This document shows, piece by piece, positions 8,066 to 18,544 of a DNA stretch of 64,000 nucleotides. The DNA is taken from assembly GCA_035533755.1 (NCBI GenBank), contig DATLTC010000060.1, positions 1 to 64,000 on the forward strand, in the 5' to 3' direction. Position 1 is the stretch's first letter; every line of letters begins with the position of its first letter. Below the pieces are notes generated by a model. That model searched no databases. It was given only the letters and a program-made list of their open reading frames with translations, and was not told where the DNA came from. Origin of the DNA: Gemmatimonadaceae bacterium (GTDB lineage Bacteria > Gemmatimonadota > Gemmatimonadetes > Gemmatimonadales > Gemmatimonadaceae). The position numbers and the translations under genes are program-made.

Positions 8066-10275
8066 GGCATCCCGCCGCCGCCCGGCTTCTTCTTGGGCGG
8101 AATGTAGAACGGACTGGTCGTATCCCGCGTGACCGGTTTTCTGGGAATCAGTACGGCCGGCGTCGTGTCGGGCCGCAACACCACGCCGTGCGCGGTGTGC
8201 ACGGTGCACGGCCGCGTGGGCTCGGTGCCCGAGAGATAGACCTCGCTCATCACGTCGCTGGAGGGGCAGTACGGGGTACGGAGCATATTGGTGGTGAAGT
8301 CGATCTCACGCGTCACGATGCCGCCGGGACGGGGCCAGTCGGGCGGAGCCGGCTTCCGACGATACACCTCGGTCATGAAGGCTGTCCATGCCGGCGCGGC
8401 CAGGAGCCCCCCTTGCGCGTTGGCCTTGATCTTGGCGGGTTTGTCGAACCCGAGCCAGATCCCGGCCACGAGATCCGACGTGTAGCCGATGAACCAGACG
8501 TCGGCGCCGTCGTTGGTGGTCCCCGTCTTGCCGCCCGCGGGAATCGTGAAATACTGGCCCACGGAGCCGGCCGCCGACCCCTTGGTCACGACGTCCTTCA
8601 TCATGTCCACCATCAGCCACGCCTCCTGCGGCGTGAGGATGGTGGTGAGCTGCGGACCCTGCGTCCACAACACCTTGCCGTCGGCGCTCTCCACCCTGGT
8701 GATCCCGAACGGCGCGGCCCGCGTGCCGAGGGTGGCGAACGTGGTGTACGCGGCGATCATCTCGATGGGGTACACGTCGGCGGCGCCGATGTTGATGGAC
8801 GGATACGGGGGGATGGGCGTCGTGATGCCGAACTTCCGCGCCTCGTCGATCACGTTCTGCTCGCCGAGCCCCATGCCGATGCGGATGGCCGGCACGTTGC
8901 GCGATTCGTAGAACGCCTTTCGCAGCGTCATGCGGCCGTCGAACTTGAGATCGAAGTCCTGCGGGGTCCAATCGGTACCGTCCACCTGCGGCACGGACAG
9001 CGGCTCGTCGTCCACGAGGTACGACGGCGTGAGCCCGTTCTGGATGGCGTCGGAGTACACGATGGGCTTGAACGTGGAGCCGGGCTGCCGCAGGGCCTGC
9101 GTGGCGCGGTTGAACTTCGAGTCGTCGAAGTCGCGCCCGCCGACCATGGCCAGCACGGCGCCGGTGCGCGGGTCCAGGGCCACGAACGCGCCCTGCAGAT
9201 ACGGCGAACTGGCGTCGGCCTTGGCGTCGCCCTCGCTCGCCTGGGCCAGATAGTGCTCGAAGGTGGGGTGGTGGTACGGGCCGTACTTCCCCGCCTCGAT
9301 CGCGCGCAGCTGCGTTTCCATGGCCCGCTCGGCCGCCGACTGGAGATCGAGATCGAGCGTCGTATAGATCTTGAGCCCCTGTTCGTACAGGCGCTGCCCG
9401 AACCGGGCGTCGAGCTGCTGACGCACCCACTCGACGAAGTACGGGGCCACGTCGCCCGATTCGGAGCGGCCGGCGAGCTGCAGCGGGTAGGCCTTGGCGA
9501 GGCTGGCGTCGGCGTCGCTCACCAGGCCGTCCTGGCGCATCAACTCGATGATCGTGTTGCGGCGCTGCACGGAGCGGTCGGGGAACCGGCGCGGATCGTA
9601 GCGGCTGGGAGCTTTGGGGAGGGCGGCGAGCGTGGCCGCTTCGGCCAGGTTCAGGTAGCGCGCCGACTTGCCGAAGTAGCGCTGCGACGCCGTCTCCACG
9701 CCGTGGGCGCCGTTGCCCAGGTAGATCTGGTTGAGGTACAGCTCGAGGATGTGGTCCTTGGAGTATCTCCGCTCGATGGCCAGGGCCACCTTGGCTTCCT
9801 TGAGCTTCCGGATCAGCGACTTCTCGCGCGAGATGCGGTCGGGAAACACATTGCGGGCGAGCTGCATCGTGATCGTGGAGAAGCCCTGCGCGTAACCGCC
9901 GCTGCGCAGGTTGCGCAGTCCGGCCCCGAACATGCGGATGAAATCGATGCCGTGGTGCGAGTAGAAGCGCTTGTCCTCGGTGGCGAGGAAGGCGTCGCGC
10001 ACCACGGGCGGGATGTCGGCGAGCTTGATCAGCGTGCGGCGTTCGAGGCCCAGCTCGGTGATGAACCGTCCGTCGGCGGCGTACACCTTGGACGTCTGGC
10101 GCGGCGTGTAGGCCTCGAGCACGCCCACCGACGGGCAGCGCCCGGCGCTGCAGACCAGCGTCCAACTGGCGATCGCGAAGCTGGCGCCGAAGGACACCGC
10201 GAACACCCCCGTGACGACGACGCGGCGGGTAAGTACGGGGTGCCGCTTGCGGAATCCAGCCAGAGAGAGGCGCAC
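8062..10275 (-). CDS. mrcA: Penicillin-binding protein 1A (bifunctional transglycosylase/transpeptidase)
   Basis: A 737-residue class A PBP starting with GTG. A single N-terminal membrane segment (about 18-40) is followed by the GT51 glycosyltransferase domain, with catalytic Glu in ATEDKRFYSHHGID (E100) and the GGSTITMQ-like GFSTITMQLARN. The transpeptidase motifs are S400-T-F-K403, SRN at 458-460 and KTG at 583-585 (GGKTGTTNDG). The tail is basic and ends in PKKKPGGGG. It polymerises lipid II and cross-links peptidoglycan in the periplasm. It is the first gene of a minus-strand unit with the amidohydrolase and is divergent from tyrS. Confidence 0.96.
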   Translation of the reverse strand: MRLSLAGFRKRHPVLTRRVVVTGVFAVSFGASFAIASWTLVCSAGRCPSVGVLEAYTPRQTSKVYAADGRFITELGLERRTLIKLADIPPVVRDAFLATEDKRFYSHHGIDFIRMFGAGLRNLRSGGYAQGFSTITMQLARNVFPDRISREKSLIRKLKEAKVALAIERRYSKDHILELYLNQIYLGNGAHGVETASQRYFGKSARYLNLAEAATLAALPKAPSRYDPRRFPDRSVQRRNTIIELMRQDGLVSDADASLAKAYPLQLAGRSESGDVAPYFVEWVRQQLDARFGQRLYEQGLKIYTTLDLDLQSAAERAMETQLRAIEAGKYGPYHHPTFEHYLAQASEGDAKADASSPYLQGAFVALDPRTGAVLAMVGGRDFDDSKFNRATQALRQPGSTFKPIVYSDAIQNGLTPSYLVDDEPLSVPQVDGTDWTPQDFDLKFDGRMTLRKAFYESRNVPAIRIGMGLGEQNVIDEARKFGITTPIPPYPSINIGAADVYPIEMIAAYTTFATLGTRAAPFGITRVESADGKVLWTQGPQLTTILTPQEAWLMVDMMKDVVTKGSAAGSVGQYFTIPAGGKTGTTNDGADVWFIGYTSDLVAGIWLGFDKPAKIKANAQGGLLAAPAWTAFMTEVYRRKPAPPDWPRPGGIVTREIDFTTNMLRTPYCPSSDVMSEVYLSGTEPTRPCTVHTAHGVVLRPDTTPAVLIPRKPVTRDTTSPFYIPPKKKPGGGGMP

Positions 10276-10324
10276 GATGGCTGGAAGCTAATGGCCCGCC
10301 GTGACATGCAGCAACGCGCGGCGT

Positions 10325-10353
10325 GTGACATTCCCTCCCGGGGCCTCTATAAT
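10325..10353 (+). promoter_or_regulatory. Sigma70-type promoter of tyrS, predicting a leaderless mRNA
   Basis: GTGACA (10325-10330), a 17-base spacer and a perfect TATAAT (10348-10353). Only seven bases separate the -10 from the tyrS ATG at 10361, so transcription should begin at or next to the start codon. No Shine-Dalgarno sequence is present. Confidence 0.75.
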
Positions 10354-10360
10354 TGTGTCC

Positions 10361-11656
<1,296 letters not shown>

Positions 11657-11659
11657 CCC

Positions 11660-12814
11660 TCAGCGCGCGCCGATCACCTCGAGCGCGCGGGTGATGTCGT
11701 CGTCGGTGTTGAAGCAATGGATGGCCAGCCGCATCGCGCCTTCGCGCTGCGAGTGGGCGACGCCGGCGTCGCGGAGGCGCTGGCTGGTGGCCTCCGGATC
11801 GGGGGGCGCGACGCAGACGATCCCGGCGCGCTTGCCGGCGTCGGCCGGCGTGACCAGCCGCATGTCGTCGCGCGCGCGAGCCCAGTCCACCACGCGGTCG
11901 GCGAGCGCGCGCACGTGGGTCTCGATGGCCGCCGGTCCGAGTTCGAGGAGCAGCGCCAGACTGGCGTTCATGCCCGCGAAATCCTGGAACGGCACGGTGA
12001 TGAATTCGAAGCGCCGGGCGTCGTCGCGCCAGGTCATGTCGTAGTCCAGCAGCTTCCGGAAATCGTCCGATCCCTTCACGGCCATCCAACTCACGAACGG
12101 CGGATCCAGCGCGGGAATCAGATCCTCGCGCACGTACGTGAATCCGGCGCCCCACGGCGAGAGGAGCCACTTCTGCGCGCCGCAGCTGAGGATCGCCGGC
12201 TGCACGGCGCGCACATCGAGCGGCAGGGGGCCCAGTCCCTGGATGGCATCCACCACCAGGTGCACGCCGCGCTCGCGGCAGCGGCGTCCCATGGCCACGA
12301 GATCCACCCGGTAGCCGGTGGCGAATCCCACCCACGAGACGGCGAGGATCTTCACCTGCGGATCGTCGAGCGCGGCGAGCAGCGCCGCCTCGTCGGTGAG
12401 GCCGTCGCGCATCGGGATCACGCGCACCGTGGCGCCGCGCTTGGGGGCGAGTTCGAGCCACGGATAGACGTTCGCGGGAAAGTCGCCGTCGGGCACGACG
12501 ACCACGTCGCCCGGCCCCAGCGGCAGCCCCGCCGCGGCCAGGTTGATGCCGTAGCTGGTGTTCACCGCGAGCGCGATCTCGGTGGGGCGCGCGTTGATCA
12601 ACCGGGCCACGAGCTGCCGGGACGCGGCCAGCGTCTCGAAGAGCAGATCGTCGCCCATCCGGTGCGGCATGTGGCGGAGGTCGGTGAACGCGCCCACCGC
12701 TTGGACCGTGCGCCGCGGCAGCGGCCCGGTGGACGCGCTGTTGAGAAACACAGCGCTGGCGGGATCCATCCAGGGGAATTCGCGCGCGCGCAGCGCATGG
12801 ACGTCGTAGCTCAT
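11660..12814 (-). CDS. Class V PLP-dependent aminotransferase
   Basis: A 384-residue fold-type I enzyme of the class V (isopenicillin N epimerase/cysteine desulfurase-like) group. FLNSASTGPLP at the N-terminus binds substrate, D189 and Q192 in VDAIQGLGP contact PLP, and K215 in SCGAQKWLLSPWG is the Schiff-base lysine. It lacks an obvious SufS/IscS active-site Cys loop and is not next to iron-sulfur genes, so a desulfurase role is unlikely. Its start overlaps the oppC-like stop (ATGA, 12811-12814), making it the last gene of the operon headed by the REC-PglZ regulator. Substrate unknown. Confidence 0.9.
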   Translation of the reverse strand: MSYDVHALRAREFPWMDPASAVFLNSASTGPLPRRTVQAVGAFTDLRHMPHRMGDDLLFETLAASRQLVARLINARPTEIALAVNTSYGINLAAAGLPLGPGDVVVVPDGDFPANVYPWLELAPKRGATVRVIPMRDGLTDEAALLAALDDPQVKILAVSWVGFATGYRVDLVAMGRRCRERGVHLVVDAIQGLGPLPLDVRAVQPAILSCGAQKWLLSPWGAGFTYVREDLIPALDPPFVSWMAVKGSDDFRKLLDYDMTWRDDARRFEFITVPFQDFAGMNASLALLLELGPAAIETHVRALADRVVDWARARDDMRLVTPADAGKRAGIVCVAPPDPEATSQRLRDAGVAHSQREGAMRLAIHCFNTDDDITRALEVIGAR

Positions 12815-13683
12815 GACGGTGGAACCTCGGGAACGGCGGACGCCCGGTTGGCGCCGCGGGGATCGAGGGCGTCGCGCAATGCGTCGCCCAACAGGTTGAA
12901 GGCCAGGACGGTGAGGCCAATGGCCAGGCCGGGAGCCACCGAGGTCCACGGCGCGCTCTGCAACTGCGCCAGGTCGCGCGCATCGGCGATCATCGCGCCC
13001 CAGCTGGGCGTGGGTGGCTGCACGCCCAGCCCCAGAAACGACAGCGACGACTCGGCCATGATCGCGCCGGCGATGCCCAGCGTGGCGGCGATCACCACGG
13101 GCGCCACCACGCTCGGCAGGACGTGCCGGAGGATCACGCGCCGGTCGCGCGCGCCCAGGGCGCGCGACGCCTGGACGAACTCCAACTCGCGCACCACGAG
13201 GACCTGGCCGCGCACCAGCCGCGCCATCGCCGCCCACCCCACGAATCCGATGGTGAGAAACACGACCGTGAGCGACGGTTGCAGCGCGGCGACGAGGGCG
13301 ATCAGCAGCAGGAGCGTGGGAAAGGCCAGCGTCACGTCGGCCAACCGCATCACGAGTTCGTCGAGCCACCGGCCGTAGTATCCCGCGGCCAGCCCGAGCG
13401 CGAGGCCCACGGTGAGGGCGATGGCCTGCGAGAAGACGCCCACCGAGAGCGAGATCCGCGCGCCGTAGACCAGCCGCGCCCACACATCGCGTCCCTGCAC
13501 GTCGGTGCCCAGCCAATGGGTGGCGCTGGGCGGCAGCAGCTGGGCGCGCAGGTCGATGGCCACCGGACTGTGCCGGGCGACGAGCGGCGCGGCCACGGCC
13601 ACGAACCCCATCGCCACGATCACGCTCCCGGCGAACCAGGCGCGGGCGTCGCGGCGCAGGATCTCGCGCGGACGCGCGCTCAC
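12811..13683 (-). CDS. Peptide-type ABC transporter permease, OppC/DppC family
   Basis: A 290-residue inner-membrane permease with about six membrane spans, the OppC-type N-terminal region (HWLGTDVQGRDVWARLVYGARISL) and the EAA loop RALGARDRRVILRHVLP that contacts the ATPase. The GTG start overlaps the acyltransferase stop (GTGA, 13680-13683). No binding protein, OppB or ATPase is adjacent. The only matching partners in the window, a family 5 binding protein and an OppB permease, lie near 53-56 kb on the other strand. The pair may be split, or each half may belong to another transporter outside the window. Confidence 0.92.
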   Translation of the reverse strand: MSARPREILRRDARAWFAGSVIVAMGFVAVAAPLVARHSPVAIDLRAQLLPPSATHWLGTDVQGRDVWARLVYGARISLSVGVFSQAIALTVGLALGLAAGYYGRWLDELVMRLADVTLAFPTLLLLIALVAALQPSLTVVFLTIGFVGWAAMARLVRGQVLVVRELEFVQASRALGARDRRVILRHVLPSVVAPVVIAATLGIAGAIMAESSLSFLGLGVQPPTPSWGAMIADARDLAQLQSAPWTSVAPGLAIGLTVLAFNLLGDALRDALDPRGANRASAVPEVPPS

Positions 13684-14618
13684 GACGGATCGCCCAGTTC
13701 GGCGGGCGTGCCGGGCCGCTGATGCTTCCAGCGGCGGTGGTGCCAGAAGTACTGCTCGGGGGCGCGACGCACCCAGCGTTCCAACACGTTCGTGTAGGCG
13801 CCGACGATCGCGTCCACGTCGGCCTCGCGGTCTCCCGTGCGCACCGTCTCCACGGGCTCGAAGCTGATCGCGAACCGTCCGCTCGGCTGCCGGAGCGCGG
13901 CGCCGAACACCATCGGGGCGTCGAGGCGCAGCGCGAACACCGCCGGCCCGCGCGGTGTCTTGGCCAGGCGGCCGAAGAACGGCACCCAGGTGGAGGCGAG
14001 GCCCGCCGCGCCCTGATCGAACAGGAAGGCCACGGCGCGTCCGCCGCGCAGGGAGCGCGGCACCTGACGCACCGCGTCGGCGTCGTGGACCACCGTCATC
14101 CCGATGCGCTCGCGGGTGCGCGTGAGGTACCCGTCGAACAGCGGATTCTGCATGCCGCGGGCCACGGCGTCGAGCGGGATGCCGCGGGCCGCCAGGTACG
14201 AGCCCCCCAACTCCCAGTTGCCCAGGTGGCCGGTGAGCACGATCAGTCCGCGGCCCAGCGCGCGGGCGCGCTCGACCACCTCCCAGTTGTCCACGCGTTC
14301 GAAGAGGTCGATCACGTCCTGGCGCGAGTAGGACGGGAGCACGGCGGTCTCGATGAACGTGCGCCCCAGGCTCTCGTAGCTGGCGCGCGCCACGTCGTGG
14401 ACGCGGTCGGCCGTCCAGTCGGGGAACGCGGCGCGCAGTTGGCGCTCGACCACGCCGCGGCGAATGCCGAGCGGGGCGTAGGCCAGCGCGCCGAGGCGGG
14501 CGCCCACGGCGCTGGCGCGGCGGAACCCCAGGGCGTCGAGCGCGCCCACGGCGCCGCGCAGGGCGGCGTACTCGGCGCGGTGCGACAGGGTGATGCGGTG
14601 GACTGCCGCGTCGCTCAT
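13680..14618 (-). CDS. Lipid A acyltransferase, LpxL/HtrB type
   Basis: A 312-residue member of the lysophospholipid acyltransferase family. The catalytic HX4E motif is H131-LGNW-E136 (VLTGHLGNWE), followed by the VARGMQNPLFDGYLTRTRERIG region and FLFDQGAAG. C-terminal APEQYFWHHRRWKHQRPG is characteristic of LpxL/LpxM enzymes. It should transfer a secondary acyl chain to lipid A on the inner membrane's cytoplasmic face. The start overlaps the msbA-type stop (ATGA, 14615-14618). Co-transcription with a lipid exporter supports the lipid A role. Acyl specificity cannot be read from sequence. Confidence 0.93.
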   Translation of the reverse strand: MSDAAVHRITLSHRAEYAALRGAVGALDALGFRRASAVGARLGALAYAPLGIRRGVVERQLRAAFPDWTADRVHDVARASYESLGRTFIETAVLPSYSRQDVIDLFERVDNWEVVERARALGRGLIVLTGHLGNWELGGSYLAARGIPLDAVARGMQNPLFDGYLTRTRERIGMTVVHDADAVRQVPRSLRGGRAVAFLFDQGAAGLASTWVPFFGRLAKTPRGPAVFALRLDAPMVFGAALRQPSGRFAISFEPVETVRTGDREADVDAIVGAYTNVLERWVRRAPEQYFWHHRRWKHQRPGTPAELGDPS

Positions 14619-16447
14619 GGGCCCGTGGCGGCGGCGGGCTGGCGCTCGTCGCGGAACTGCAGCGAGTGCAGGCGGTGGTACGCGCCGTGCAGCGCGAGCA
14701 ATTCGCCGTGCGTGCCCCGCTCCACGATCTGTCCGCGGTCGAGCACGAGGATCTGGCTGGCGTGGGTGATCGTGGACAGCCGGTGCGCGATCACGAACAC
14801 CGTGCGTCCGGCCAGCAATCGGTCGATGGCTTCCTGCACCAGCCGTTCCGACTCGGTGTCGAGCGCCGAGGTGGCCTCGTCGAGAATCAGGATGGGCGGA
14901 TCGGTGAGCAGCGCGCGGGCGATGGCGATGCGCTGCCGCTGGCCGCCGGAGAGGCGGGTGCCGCGTTCGCCCAGCACCGTGGCGTAGCCGTTGGGCAGTT
15001 CGGTGATGAACCCGTGGGCGTTGGCGGCGCGGGCGGCGGCCTCGACCTGGGCGTCGGTATACCGCGCGCTCGCGCCGTACGCGATGTTGCTGCGCACGGT
15101 GTCGTTGAACAGCACGGTGTCCTGACTCACGATGCCGGTGAGGGCCCGCAGCGACTGGAGCGTGATCTGGCGCGTGTCCCGGCCGTCGAGCACGATGCGG
15201 CCGGCCGTCGGCTCGTAGAAGCGCGGGATGAGATCGACGAGGGTGCTCTTTCCGGCGCCGCTCGCGCCGACGAGCGCGACCACTTCGCCCTTGCGCGCCA
15301 CGAAGCTGATGTCGGTGAGCACCGGCTCGTGGTCGTAGGCAAAGCAGAGGCCCTCGAATTCGAGGCGGTCGCGGAACTCCAGCACCTGCACCGTGCCGCG
15401 GTCCATCTCCGCTTCGGTGGGCTGGTCGAGCACGCCGAACAGGCGCTCGGCGGCCGCCATGGACTGCTGCGCCGTGGTCGGCGCCTGCGACAGCTGCTTG
15501 AGCGGCGGCAACAGGCGCATCACCATGATCATGAAGGTGATCAGCGTGGCGCCGTCGAGGGTGGCCCCCGGCGCCAGCACCTCGCGCGCCCCCATCCACA
15601 GGATGAGCACCGCCACCGCGGTGCCGATCACCTCGGTGAGCGGCTGCGAGAGCACCGCCGTGCGCGCCACGCGCACCATGCCGCCGGAGTAGCGGTGGTT
15701 GGCGTCGGTGAACCGCCCGTCCTCGTACGGCTCGGCGCCGAACGACTTCACGAGGCGGATGCCGCTCACCACTTCCTGCAGCACGCTGGTGATCTCGCCG
15801 TAGTCGTTGCGCAGGCGCCGGTAGGCATGCCGCAGCCGCCGCAGGATGGGCTGGAGCGCCAGGGTGAGCAGCGGCGCGATGACCAGCGAGACCAACGTCA
15901 GGCGCGGCGAGTAGTAGAGCAGCACGACCACCGTGGCCGCGATCTGGGCCACGTTCTGGATGCTCTTCGTGACCAGCTCGGTGATCAGGGCCTTGGTCTG
16001 CTCGGTGTCGGAGAGGACCTTGGAGATCACCTGGCCGGTCTTGGTGCGCTGGAAGTAGCCGAGCGGCAGCCGCTGGAGATGGGTGAACACGCGGTCGCGC
16101 AGGTCGCGGGTGACCAACTCCTGCAGCGCCGCGCCCAGTTGGCCGCCCATCCACACGAACACGTTCTTCACGGCCACGATGATCACGATCGCGACGATCA
16201 TCGCCTCGAGCGATTGCAGCGGCTTGGCCGGATCGAGGAACGCGCCGACCATGCGTTCCTGCAACGCCGCGAGCTTCCCGCTGGTCGGGATGTACTGCTT
16301 GGCCTTGAACAGCGCGTTCAGGAACGGGATCAGCAGCGTGAACGAGAACGCGTCGAGCGTGGCCGCGATGACGCTGCTCCCGATCGTGCCCGCCATGCGC
16401 CACCAGTGCGGGCGCACGAAGCGCAACAGCCGACGATACAATCCCAT
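14615..16447 (-). CDS. msbA: Lipid A/lipid export ABC transporter, MsbA type
   Basis: A 610-residue half-transporter: an N-terminal six-span exporter domain (about 1-330) fused to an ATPase with Walker [11 protein letters not shown] loop SQDTVLF, signature LSGGQRQR, Walker [13 protein letters not shown] and H loop IAHRLST. Homodimers of this family flip lipid A or other lipids to the outer leaflet. The downstream LpxL-type gene supports MsbA over a drug exporter. Its ATG overlaps the preceding regulator stop by one base (TGATG at 16445-16449). Confidence 0.92.
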   Translation of the reverse strand: MGLYRRLLRFVRPHWWRMAGTIGSSVIAATLDAFSFTLLIPFLNALFKAKQYIPTSGKLAALQERMVGAFLDPAKPLQSLEAMIVAIVIIVAVKNVFVWMGGQLGAALQELVTRDLRDRVFTHLQRLPLGYFQRTKTGQVISKVLSDTEQTKALITELVTKSIQNVAQIAATVVVLLYYSPRLTLVSLVIAPLLTLALQPILRRLRHAYRRLRNDYGEITSVLQEVVSGIRLVKSFGAEPYEDGRFTDANHRYSGGMVRVARTAVLSQPLTEVIGTAVAVLILWMGAREVLAPGATLDGATLITFMIMVMRLLPPLKQLSQAPTTAQQSMAAAERLFGVLDQPTEAEMDRGTVQVLEFRDRLEFEGLCFAYDHEPVLTDISFVARKGEVVALVGASGAGKSTLVDLIPRFYEPTAGRIVLDGRDTRQITLQSLRALTGIVSQDTVLFNDTVRSNIAYGASARYTDAQVEAAARAANAHGFITELPNGYATVLGERGTRLSGGQRQRIAIARALLTDPPILILDEATSALDTESERLVQEAIDRLLAGRTVFVIAHRLSTITHASQILVLDRGQIVERGTHGELLALHGAYHRLHSLQFRDERQPAAATGP

Positions 16448-18009
16448 CAGCGGCGCGGCGTGAGGAGGGACACCGGCAGAATGCACTCCTCGGGGGTCAC
16501 GCCCCCGTGCAGGAACGATCCGCGATACCGGCTCTGGTACTCGCGCAGTTTGGTGGGATACACGAAGAACCCGTCGCCGCTGGCGAGCAGGGTGTGCGCC
16601 CCCATGCCGCGACGCGGCAGCTTGAGCGCCTCCTCCCGGCGGAACAGCAGCGCCTGGTCGGGATGCTCGGCCCGCAGGTCCTCGCCGAACTTGTAGCGCA
16701 GATGCGGCGTGGCGTCGCGCTTGGCGAACACCGTGACCGGCGTGTGGCAGTGGATGGACCCGTGGTCGCTCGTGATCAGCACCTTGAGCCCGCGGCGGGC
16801 CGCTTCCTTGAGCACGGTGAGCAGCGGCGAACGCTGGAACCACTGGTGCGTGAGCTGGCGGAGCGCGACCTCGTCGCGCGCCACCTCGTACAGAATCGCC
16901 GATTCCGAGCGGCCGTGGGTGAGCAGGTCGATGAAGTTGAACACGAACGCACTGATCCCGTCGGGGGCGATGGCGTTGGCGAGCCGGCGCTCCAGATCGG
17001 AGGCGTCGAGCATCGTGTTCACCTTCTCGTAGCGCACCGGCACGCGCCGGTTCAACTCCACGAGCTGCGCCTCGAGCAGGTCGCGCTCGTGCGCGTTGAG
17101 CGATTCGTCGTCGCGTTCGCCCCACCAGTCGGGGAACCGGGCCGCGATCTCGCTGGGGAACAGCCCGCTGAACAGGGCGTTGCGCGAATACGGCGTGGCG
17201 GTGGGGAGAATCGAGAAATAGTGCGTGGTCTCGACCTCGAACAGCTGGGCGATGATCGGCTCGATCACCTTCCACTGGTCCAGCCGCAGGCAGTCCACGA
17301 CCACGTAGAGCACCCCGCGGTCGTGCTGCAGCACCGGCATCAGGAATTCCGAGACGATGTCGATGCTCAGCGGCGGCCGATCGCCGTCGAGCCGAGCCAG
17401 CCAGTCGGGGTAGGCGCGCATCATGTAGTGGGCGAATTCGCGGCGTACGTCGGGGTACAGGCCGCGCAGCGACTCGTGCAGCCCGGACTCTCCCGCCTCG
17501 GCCAGATCGAGGTCCCAATGGGTGAGTTCGATGTACCGGTCGATCCATCCGCGCCAATCCAGATTGCGCATCTGATCCGTCTGCAACTCGCGGAATCGAT
17601 CCACGAATCGGCGGGCGAGCGCCTGCTGCCGGATGCGCGGCCCCTCGAGGAGCCGCGCCACGAGCGCGAACACCTGTCGCGGCGTGACCGGCTTGACGAG
17701 GTACCCGCTCATGTCGGCGCCCAGCGCCTCGGTCAGCGTCTCGTCCTCTTCGCTCTTGGTAACCATCACGATGGCGAGGTTCGGGTCGATCTCGCGCAGC
17801 TCGCGAAACGCCTCCAGGCCGCGCTTGCCCGGCATCTGCTCGTCGAGGAGCACCAGATCGAACGTCCGTCGCCGAACCATCTCGGCGGCGTCGTCCGCGT
17901 TGGTCGCCATCTCTACCTGGAACCCCTTCTCGCGCAAGAACATGCGGTGGGGTTCCAGAAGCTCCGCCTCATCGTCCACCCAGAGGACGGACTTCGCCTG
18001 GTGCGCCAT
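16447..18009 (-). CDS. PorX-like response regulator with PglZ phosphatase-fold output domain
   Basis: A 520-residue two-domain protein. The receiver (1-120) has D12-D13, phospho-acceptor D56 in LVLLDEQMPG and K106. After a helical linker, residues ~230-515 are a PglZ/alkaline-phosphatase-superfamily domain with candidate metal ligands: D239 in VVVDCLRLDQW, T270/T272 in LPTATPYSRN, D360 and H365 in FIDLLTHGRS, and D415-H416 in TSDHGSIHCH. This architecture matches PorX, which controls type IX secretion in Bacteroidetes and has nucleotide phosphodiesterase activity. No PorY kinase or T9SS gene is visible here. It heads an operon with msbA and an lpxL-type gene. Confidence 0.93.
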   Translation of the reverse strand: MAHQAKSVLWVDDEAELLEPHRMFLREKGFQVEMATNADDAAEMVRRRTFDLVLLDEQMPGKRGLEAFRELREIDPNLAIVMVTKSEEDETLTEALGADMSGYLVKPVTPRQVFALVARLLEGPRIRQQALARRFVDRFRELQTDQMRNLDWRGWIDRYIELTHWDLDLAEAGESGLHESLRGLYPDVRREFAHYMMRAYPDWLARLDGDRPPLSIDIVSEFLMPVLQHDRGVLYVVVDCLRLDQWKVIEPIIAQLFEVETTHYFSILPTATPYSRNALFSGLFPSEIAARFPDWWGERDDESLNAHERDLLEAQLVELNRRVPVRYEKVNTMLDASDLERRLANAIAPDGISAFVFNFIDLLTHGRSESAILYEVARDEVALRQLTHQWFQRSPLLTVLKEAARRGLKVLITSDHGSIHCHTPVTVFAKRDATPHLRYKFGEDLRAEHPDQALLFRREEALKLPRRGMGAHTLLASGDGFFVYPTKLREYQSRYRGSFLHGGVTPEECILPVSLLTPRR

Positions 18010-18017
18010 GTAGGCAG

Positions 18018-18047
18018 AATGTAGCCGTCAGAAAAAGTGCGAGCAAC
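18018..18047 (-). promoter_or_regulatory. Candidate promoter of the PorX-like operon
   Basis: On the minus strand, TTGCTC (18042-18047), an 18-base spacer and TACATT (18018-18023). The ATG begins at 18009, eight bases past the -10, so the mRNA would be leaderless or nearly so; no Shine-Dalgarno is seen. The same TTGCTC with an 18-base spacer precedes the gene at 18545. Confidence 0.55.
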
Positions 18048-18069
18048 GGAGTGATCCACGTCGCTGGCA

Positions 18070-18498
18070 ATGCGGTGCCTGACGGCGCAGATTGCGCCCG
18101 TGCTCACTCTTCCACCGTATGCCGTCGCCGCGCCCGCTTTCCCCTTTCCCGCGCTCGCGGCCCTGGCGGGGCGTGTGCCGCTCGGCGGGGCGCGGGAAGC
18201 GGTGATGGCCTGCTTCATGGCCGTCCGGCTGGCCGGGGACGCGGTGGAGACCGGGGCGTCGGCCGTGCCTCCGTCGCTCCGCGCGGCGCGGGCGCGGGGC
18301 GCGCGCGCCTGGCTCGGCGCCCTGGCCGTGCCGGCAGGCGTGCGCGGGCCGGTGGGCAAATTGATCGACGCCAGCGCCGCCCAGGATCCCTCCGCCATCC
18401 GGGTTCCCCTGGCCTCGGTGATGACCGTCACGGCGAGTTACCTCGATCCGGCCGCACGTTCAGAGCTCGAACACCTCGCGCAAGCCCTTGCGGCGTAA
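18070..18498 (+). CDS. Hypothetical protein
   Basis: A 142-residue Ala/Pro/Leu-rich protein I do not recognise. It reads as coding by its strongly GC-rich third positions and by filling the gap between two divergently oriented units. It has few charged residues and no clear signal peptide or membrane helix; the C-terminal half (PASVMTVTASYLDPAARSELEHLAQAL-like region) looks helical. The only nearby start is the ATG at 18070, within the region shared with the promoter of the divergent regulator. It ends 46 bases before the DnaB-like gene, whose own promoter lies in that gap. Existence is likely but not certain. Confidence 0.55.
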   Translation: MRCLTAQIAPVLTLPPYAVAAPAFPFPALAALAGRVPLGGAREAVMACFMAVRLAGDAVETGASAVPPSLRAARARGARAWLGALAVPAGVRGPVGKLIDASAAQDPSAIRVPLASVMTVTASYLDPAARSELEHLAQALAA

Positions 18499-18509
18499 GG
18501 CGGTTCTGC

Positions 18510-18539
18510 TTGCTCGCCCGGGCGGGCGAGGCGTATAAT
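18510..18539 (+). promoter_or_regulatory. Sigma70-type promoter of the DnaB-like gene, predicting a leaderless mRNA
   Basis: TTGCTC (18510-18515), an 18-base spacer and a perfect TATAAT (18534-18539). Only five bases lie between the -10 and the ATG at 18545, and there is no Shine-Dalgarno. The spacer contains a GC inverted repeat (CTCGCCCGGGCGGGCGAG, 18513-18530) that could bind a regulator or form a hairpin. Confidence 0.7.
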
Positions 18540-18544
18540 GGGCC

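Noticed and set aside
13680-16403. A single in-frame giant protein spanning the acyltransferase and the msbA region
   Set aside because: Only the last ~312 residues have protein-like composition; the rest is an out-of-frame reading of msbA. The genes are separate with ATGA overlap.
16447-18009. A full type IX secretion locus around the PorX-like gene
   Set aside because: None of porU, porV, sov, porK/L/M/N or C-terminal-signal proteins is visible; only the regulator architecture supports it.
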